A DNA stretch of 64,000 nt from Helichrysum umbraculigerum. Its lineage: Eukaryota > Streptophyta > Magnoliopsida > Asterales > Asteraceae. The notes beneath the pieces were generated by a model. That model was given only the letters and a program-made list of their open reading frames with translations, was not told where the DNA came from and did no database searches. Location: contig CATIUR010000004.1 in NCBI GenBank assembly GCA_949592205.1, positions 87,346,337-87,410,336 on the forward strand, written 5' to 3'. The stretch's first letter is position 1. Every line of letters begins with the position of its first letter. Of the stretch, positions 58,247 through 64,000 are shown in pieces. Position numbers and translations under genes: made by a program.

Positions 58247-59090
58247 AGGTTAGGGTTCAAATGAGAATATGAATTTGTGTGAGAATGAGGGAACCAATGA
58301 TATCAAGCCATGTGTACAAAGAGAATGTTCCACATGTACAAAACCCATTTACCCTCAACATCAATTATCTCACAAACGACAAATCGAAAAATTATAAAAA
58401 TTGCACCATTAAATTTGTCGTTTTCTCCTCTTTGATTTGCCGTCCCTCAAGATATACTTTCGAAAAGTTTTTTTTTTTTCATTTTTTTGGTGGGTTTCAC
58501 ATTTACTAACACATGTGTTAAAGTGTTGCATTTAGGGTTTAGGGTTTAGGGTTTATGGTTTAGGGGTTAGGGTTTAGGGTTTGAGGTTTGGGGTTTCGGG
58601 GAGAAACCCCAAACCTCAAACCCTAAACCCTAACCCCTAACCCATAAACCACAAACCCTAAACCCTAAACGCTTTACAAAACGCTAAACCATAAATCTTT
58701 CTAAACCCTAAACCTTGAACCCCTTCTAAACCCTAAACCCTTATAAACCCTAAACCATAAACCCTACTAAACCCTAAACCTAACCCTAAACCCTAACCTT
58801 AACCACAAATTAAATGTACAACTAATCACTAACACATGTGTTACTAATTTGTGAAACCCACTAAAAAATGAGAAAAAAAAGTTGTCAAAAGTATGCCTTG
58901 AGGGACAGCAAATCGAAGAGGAGAAAACGCTGAATTTTATGTTGCAAATTTCATGATTTTTCGACTTACCGTTTGTGAGATATTTAATTTTTAAAAATGT
59001 GGAGGAGAGAGAATAAAGTGACACATGACAGAAATCTGTTGGTTCCCTTATTCTCACTCAAAATTGGTGTACTCATTTGAACCTTACTCA
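58247..59090. mobile_element. Foldback element with telomere-repeat core
   Basis: Arms of about 270 bp (58255-58527 and 58815-59083) are inverted copies: GGTTCAAATGAG ends, then GAGGGAACCAA versus its complement, TATCTCACAAACG, CGTTTTCTCCTCT, TTTGC(C/T)GTCCCTCAAG and ACACATGTGTTA. The short frames at 58279-58509 and 58767-59057 are the two arms read in opposite senses, not genes. Confidence 0.85.
58529..58802. repeat. Interstitial telomere-type repeats in head-to-head orientation
   Basis: TTTAGGG units and variants run from 58529 to about 58597, and CCCTAAA units from about 58603 to 58802. The centre is a 48-bp stem with one mismatch around 58600 and a 5-base loop. Confidence 0.9.
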
Positions 59091-59685
59091 ATATTTATAT
59101 ATTTATAAAACTAAATAAATAAAAAATTTATTGTATATATTCAAAATCTGTTAAATGAGATAAGCCTTTTGTTGTTCGGGTTATTTGCTAATCCGTACAT
59201 AAGCTCACTCGCTTGTGTGATACATTATAAATAGCTCAATCATATATATGTATAAAGAATCTTATACATGTGAATTATTAACATGAATTATGCAATAGAT
59301 CACGAGTCTTTCTATTTAGGTATATATATTTATTATTTAATTAATATATAATTACTATCTAAACTATACCATCCCGTTTCAATTTAAGTATCTACTTTAG
59401 AACGACACTATCTTAAAAATATTCAATTATTAGTTCATTTGACCGTTCCTTAATAATATATCAAACTATCAATTAAATTTCTTTGACTGATTATAAGACG
59501 GCTCCTAGTGGTGTTCGTCACTTCTCGTCACTTTGAAACCGACGAAGACACGCCGATGTTACGGGGTCGTCACTTTGGCTCGTCACTTTTTTTCGTCGGA
59601 AATCCGACGATAGTCGGGTTTTTTTTGTTTTTTTTTTTTTTTTTTTTTATTTTATAATTTTAGTGTATAAAACTAGATGTAAATT
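59091..59685. other. Spacer with short CGTCACT repeats
   Basis: No gene. Direct repeats of TCGTCACTT occur at about 59516, 59526, 59567 and 59580, followed by a T-rich run to 59650. It may be a MITE fragment; ends not found. Confidence 0.45.
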
Positions 59686-61791
59686 TGTAACATCTGCAAA
59701 TCTGGCCTAACTGTTTTAATATCATTTATTGATTTTAAATTGTTAATTAAGAATTGTTATGAAATAGTTGTGTTAGATTTGTTGAAAATAAAATGGTGAA
59801 ATAAGTTCAGAACTTATTGTGACTAGTGAAATATTAATTATTTTAAATTAATATAGTTGACGGAACAATAAAATGTTTGGACTCGCAAATGGTTTTCGGG
59901 TTCCAGACAATAGGTTGAGAAGGGGTATTAAATTATACCCGTATATTTGAAGTCGGTTATAGGGCCGACCTTCTTTATTTCTTATTCTCTCCCATTCTTT
60001 ATTTCCTGATGCAAACTCAAAACACAAACACATAGTGAAATTAAAAGAGAAACAAAAGATTAAAGCTTGTTCCTGTGATTAATTCATCACCTTCACCAGC
60101 TGATTACCATCATCATCAAGATTGTAAGTGTTCTTTTTGAAAATATATGAATTTGATTTAATCATTAGGATTAGTGATTGATATGTGGAATTGATGATTT
60201 GTGATGCTAGATAGTGTTAGAAGTTGCTATTTATAGTAAATAATTGATTAGAAAGTTGAAAAAATCGATTTGAGAGTGTTTTGATTCGGATTTTTGGAGA
60301 TGAGTTTCGAACAGGAAGAACAGGGTTTGAACCTGGTCCTGTGACCGGCGGTTAAGCTTTGAGACCGGCGGTCAAGAGGCCTGGCCGGCGGTCAAACGAT
60401 TTAGCCGGCGGCTAAATGGCCCCAAGACAGAAATTGACCTTTTTCGTATAAACCTTATTTCAAACGATCTTTTCATGTTTTAGCTGCGACTAGTGAGTGA
60501 AGTGACATGATGAATAGATATTAAACAGAAATGTGTAAGTTAACATGATTAGTATTCATTTAGTGACATAATGAGATTGGTTTAATGCTAGAATTTGTAA
60601 TGATGGTGGTATATGTATTGATACACATAGTGAGGATCTATATTACTTGTTAATGACTATTTGATATATGGTTTGATGTCACACTTTTGAGATAAGTAGT
60701 GATATAAATAAGATGATATAAGCGTTATTTGCTATTTAATAAATGTCATCAAGCTTGATATAATATATTGTGAATTGAGATGATATGATATGTTATATAA
60801 TTATAACATACAGTTATTATTGTTGATTGACAAGTTATTAACTTGTGTTGTTTTGTGGTGATTTCAGATAAGCAAGAGACTCAGTGACATTAGACTACTG
60901 AGTGGACGACTGAGGTAATTGGTGAGTGGATCGATAACCCTCAGTTTGATTTAGTTGTAACAGGTTTGTTACAACGGGTGATTGTATTGTATTATTACTG
61001 CTGTTGATTTCCATTGATGATTATGGTTTATTAGTAATAATACTGTGAATAAATTGTTGACCTGAAATGATGACCTGTTGAGTGTGTCGATAAGTGATTA
61101 CGTGATATATGGCCATAGTGCATTGAAAAATTAGTGACTTGTGATTATGTGATAAGTGATATGGAGGCCAGGCATGAGGCTGGGCTTGGATTGCTATTGG
61201 TTGGATAACACAGGGTCTTAGTACAAGTTTTATTGTCGTAGCCTGTGTTGTATGAGTAATAGCACCAAGTAGTCGGTTAAACCTCTGTATGGGCCTGCAG
61301 TTGGTTTGAAAGTGTTCTTTGAGGCTGATACTCAAGAACCACCGGTCCTCTATGGTGATAAGTGATAGTGATGTGATAAGTGATAAAAGATGAGTTGTGT
61401 GCATATAATTATTTGTTGTACACAAGTTTGTTATGCTAAGTCAGTCTGTTGTTTGTTGATTTACTCACTTAGCAGTTGTGCTAATCCCACCACTTTAAAT
61501 ACTTCTTGCAGGTTATGATTAGATAATTGATTGAGCAAGAAGCTGTTGATCTGGATGGAATGTTTGAAGAACATGCGTAGACTCTGATATCTGATTTGAT
61601 TAAATCAGTAGTGTTTGTGATTATATAACACCTCGTTTGTAGTATTTTGATTTGAAAAATAATAAACTGTTATGTATAAAGTTGGAAAAAGTTTTATGAA
61701 ATCTTGATGTAATGTATGATAATATATTGAGACCTACGCTTCCGAGTCGAATAACATTATTATAATAGTTATGGAAATGAGGGGTGTTATA
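59686..61791 (+). repeat. 5' LTR of the gag-bearing Ty3 element
   Basis: 2106 bp from TGTAACATC to GTGTTATA. The boundary is set by the primer site and by alignment to the LARD LTR. CGCTTCCG lies about 47 bp from the end. Only this copy is in the window. Confidence 0.85.
60345..60411 (+). repeat. Four-unit CCGGCGG array with exact 20-bp period
   Basis: Cores start at 60345, 60365, 60385 and 60405. Arms vary from unit to unit but stay largely complementary: GACCGGCGGTC, and TTTAGCCGGCGGCTAAA for the last. Confidence 0.9.
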
Positions 61792-61794
61792 AGT

Positions 61795-61806
61795 TGGTAT
61801 CAGAGC
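61795..61806 (+). promoter_or_regulatory. Primer-binding site, initiator Met tRNA type
   Basis: TGGTATCAGAGC three bases after the LTR end. Confidence 0.92.
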
Positions 61807-61966
61807 ATAGGTTTGGGTGAATTGGACAGTGGTAGGTGTTCAATCCCAAATCTATGGTTGTGTTGGTCAAACATTCCAGATGTGGGATTTAGTTGTGTTG
61901 GGAATCGGTTAGTATATTAAGTACTAACGATTGACAGATTTGTGAGTTGTTGTTTTGAGTACAGGT

Positions 61967-63154
61967 ATGGCAGAAAACGAGCACCTGACCAGTACCCTTA
62001 ACAGTTCCCCGAGATTGGATGTCCTTGATACAGAGACAGATACAGAGAAACATGGTCAGACAGGTACAACATTTTTAGTGGAGGAGCATACAGCTAGAGA
62101 TGAGTATGTATTACATGTTGGATCCTCTCAGCAGCAATTACAGTCACAGTATCATGTTATGTGCACTGTTTCACAGCCTATGGTGTCATCTTCAGGTCCT
62201 ATTACTTATCAGGTACCAGTGTTTCTATCACCATATCAACAGAGAACGGGTTGTTCATTTAAAACTTTTATGTCTTGCAAACCTTCAAATTATTATGGAA
62301 CTTTTAATCCATTTGTTACACTTGAGTGGTTACGGGATACTGAGAGAAAACTTGAGGTGTGCCACTATGAAGAAGAATTTAAGGTTTCTTATGCAGTACA
62401 GCTTTTGAAAGGACAGGCAATGTTTTGGTGGGATTCGATTACATCAAATATGACACCACAACAGAAAGTAGCTATTCGATGGAGTGATTTTTATAATGAG
62501 GTATGTCGACAGTATTGTTCTGAGTTTGATGTGTCACGTATTAGACAGGAATTCATGGGATTACAGTTGACCGATGAGATGACTATAGATGAGTTGATTG
62601 CACAGTTTATAGAGAAATTGAGGTTTGTGCAGCAATGGGTACCAAATGATAGAACTAAGATAGATCATTTTGTTGAAGCATTACCACCTGAGTATCGTAC
62701 TACAGTGAGATTGGCAAGTTCTCTTGCAGATGCTTTTGCTTTAGCCCGTTTGGTGGATAGTGACTTACGAGCTCGGAATAAGGAAAAGATTGTATATTCA
62801 GCTGAAAGTGAACCTTCTGATAAAGGTAAACATAAAAGACAGAGCAGAAAGTCAAAGAGTCATAGTGTTTCGGATGATCGATCACTTTGGTGTAATGATT
62901 GTAAATCCAGACATACGGGAAAGTGTACTTCCCAAACTATTAGATGCATTAAGTGTGGATTGATTGGGCATAAAGTCAGGAATTATAATTATCCTGAGAA
63001 AGTATGTTGGAATTGTCAGAAAGAAGGTCATCATGCGGGGCAGTGTCCAGAGGAGATAAGACAGGGATCAGGTTTGGTCGGTGCGTCGTCGTCTTCTGGC
63101 CATAAGTGGAGGAATCTGCAGTCAGCAGCTGGTAGATTTTCTGATGACAGTTGA
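61967..63154 (+). CDS. gag: Retrotransposon Gag
   Basis: The structural protein of the element, forming the particle that packages its RNA. I start it at ATG 61967 (MAENEHLTS), the first ATG of the open frame; the frame itself extends a few codons upstream without ATG. It is 395 codons and intact. It has a retrotransposon Gag domain at about residues 100-250 (FNPFVTLEWLRDTERKLE, AMFWWDSITSNMTP, FYNEVCRQYCSEFDV, HFVEALPPEYRTTV), then a basic Lys/Arg/Ser-rich stretch, then two CCHC-type knuckles. The first, CIKCGLIGHKVRNY, has Tyr in place of the last Cys; the second, CWNCQKEGHHAGQC, is complete. A stop follows at 63152-63154, and the downstream protease frame is not seen before the LTR insertion at 63289. 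The length is usual for a Ty3 Gag. This may be a source of Gag for the related non-coding element; that is inference. Confidence 0.85.
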   Translation: MAENEHLTSTLNSSPRLDVLDTETDTEKHGQTGTTFLVEEHTARDEYVLHVGSSQQQLQSQYHVMCTVSQPMVSSSGPITYQVPVFLSPYQQRTGCSFKTFMSCKPSNYYGTFNPFVTLEWLRDTERKLEVCHYEEEFKVSYAVQLLKGQAMFWWDSITSNMTPQQKVAIRWSDFYNEVCRQYCSEFDVSRIRQEFMGLQLTDEMTIDELIAQFIEKLRFVQQWVPNDRTKIDHFVEALPPEYRTTVRLASSLADAFALARLVDSDLRARNKEKIVYSAESEPSDKGKHKRQSRKSKSHSVSDDRSLWCNDCKSRHTGKCTSQTIRCIKCGLIGHKVRNYNYPEKVCWNCQKEGHHAGQCPEEIRQGSGLVGASSSSGHKWRNLQSAAGRFSDDS

Positions 63155-63288
63155 TAAAGCTGTCAGGATGGTGGACATCATTCCAGGTATTTCTGTATTT
63201 ACCTTGTACTGGTGTGTGTTTATATAAATTGGAACTAAATGTTCATGTATATTGTGATTATGTGATAAATTAAAAGTGACCCTTAGTG
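63155..63288. other. Short spacer between gag and inserted LTR
   Basis: No protease motif is visible in any frame. It is probably the continuation of the gag-bearing element. Confidence 0.5.
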
Positions 63289-64000
63289 TGTGACAACTCT
63301 CCAAATTAGGTATTAATTAACATTTAAGTATGTGCATTCTTACGCTAATTTCCTGATTAAGTTTTAACAAAACTTCTTGATGTGATGTAAGTCTAGCAAG
63401 CCCGGTACTTTTAAACAAAAAGTAATACGTAATAAGCAAGTATTAAAAGTTACGTACAAATATATCGGAACGAACCCGACAAAAATAAATGACAAAAGTT
63501 TCGTGATACAAAAATACTTAATAATGTAATTATTAATTACGAGTATTTATATATCTATAACATATAGATATAAAGGTCTAATTTTACGTTTAACATAAAA
63601 CGTATTATAACACGAACAGAAATAATTCTAAAACGCGCATACGACGTCAAATCATAAAAAGGCAAATTTTCTAGTTCATTCGATAACATTTAGAACATTA
63701 CCTCAAAATATGAAATCCTAAATTAACTGAAATTTTGCGCTCAATTAACTGTGCGCAGTAAAATGTACAAAATTGTACAACGTTTTAAAATAATGATAAT
63801 ATCATTATTCTGATTATAAATAACGAACCAGGAGAACACCTACAAAATAAAAATGTAATATGTTAATTTTTATATTGCTAAAATTATACCCGTACTCGAA
63901 ATTGAGGTGCCAAAAATTGGCACCTAACTTCAATAATGCAGTGGTATGGTTATTTTAAAACCATACTCCCTCCTGATGATCTCTTTCTCTCTGTGATCCA
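63289..64000 (+). repeat. 5' part of another Ty3-type LTR, runs off the window
   Basis: Starts TGTGACAACTCTCCAAATTA and aligns in order with the minus-strand LTR fragment 18267-19415 (GAACCCGACAAA, ATTATTAATTACGA, ACGTTT..ATAAAACGTAT, ACACGAACAG, ACCTCAAAATAT, ACCCGTACTC and TACTCCCTCC). Only the first 712 bp are in the window, so its palindrome array, expected around 1,100 bp in, is not visible. Confidence 0.75.

Larger units (their letters stand above)
59686..63288 (+). mobile_element. Ty3-type element with gag, 5' portion
   Basis: 5' LTR 59686-61791, primer site at 61795, leader, and an open gag gene. LTR start (TGTAACATC), internal blocks (GGTTTTCGGGTTCCAGACAA, ATTATACCCGTATAT), LTR end (GGGGTGTTATAAG), primer site and leader words (GAATTGGACA, CAAACATTCCAG) match the non-coding element at 6115-14033. 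It is cut at 63289 by another LTR; its pol genes and 3' LTR are not in the window. Confidence 0.85.

Noticed and set aside
58529..58802. A true chromosome end or telomere
   Set aside because: Repeats are short, degenerate, in both orientations and flanked by ordinary sequence on both sides.
61795..61806. tRNA gene remnant
   Set aside because: Only the 12 bases complementary to the tRNA 3' end are present, directly after an LTR; this is a primer-binding site.

Overview
This window is plant nuclear DNA made almost entirely of transposable elements. I recognise no host protein gene, rRNA or tRNA gene. The evidence for a plant is the Ty1- and Ty3-type LTR retrotransposons with plant-type primer-binding sites (tRNA-iMet type, and the Asp-type site of Athila/Tat elements), a plant LINE reverse transcriptase, Tourist- and hAT-type MITEs, Helitron ends and TTTAGGG telomere-type repeats. 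I cannot name the species.

Layout. 1-674 is probably a piece of another LTR. 675-18266 is a Ty3 Athila/Tat-type element (+ strand) whose Gag-protease-X reading frame (2196-6114 plus 14039-14229) is split by a 7.9 kb non-coding LTR element (6115-14033, minus strand, target duplication CATAT). The host element itself sits in another LTR, of which 18267-19415 remains. 19780-22535 and 46192-46600 are the two halves of one old LINE (minus strand). They are separated by a Ty1/copia element (22541-46186, target duplication ATATA). That copia element carries in its 5' LTR a second Gag-protease-X Ty3 element (23312-37436, minus strand), which carries a solo LTR in its own LTR (25342-27490). The copia gag gene is also split by a solo LTR (38915-41604). 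The LINE carries a further copia-type solo LTR (20748-21786) and a MITE. 46600-59685 is AT-rich DNA with MITEs, two Helitrons, a SINE scrap, (TA)n-flanked foldback elements and an interstitial telomere-repeat palindrome. 59686-63288 is the 5' end of a Ty3 element with an open gag gene, interrupted at 63289 by yet another LTR that runs off the window.

How the parts relate. The gag element at 59686 and the non-coding element at 6115-14033 share LTR ends, primer site and leader, so the former looks like the coding relative of the latter. The two Gag-protease-X elements are diverged relatives of equal architecture: about 1,370-1,400 codons, no reverse transcriptase or integrase, the same C-terminal region of unknown function and the same structured 3' non-coding region.

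The most unusual signal lies in the LTRs. Six of the tRNA-iMet-type LTRs or fragments hold arrays of short odd palindromes with core CCGGCGG, flanked by family-specific but always complementary arms and set on a 20-21 / 27-29 bp rhythm. An unrelated Athila-type LTR has a 21-bp-spaced array with a different palindrome.
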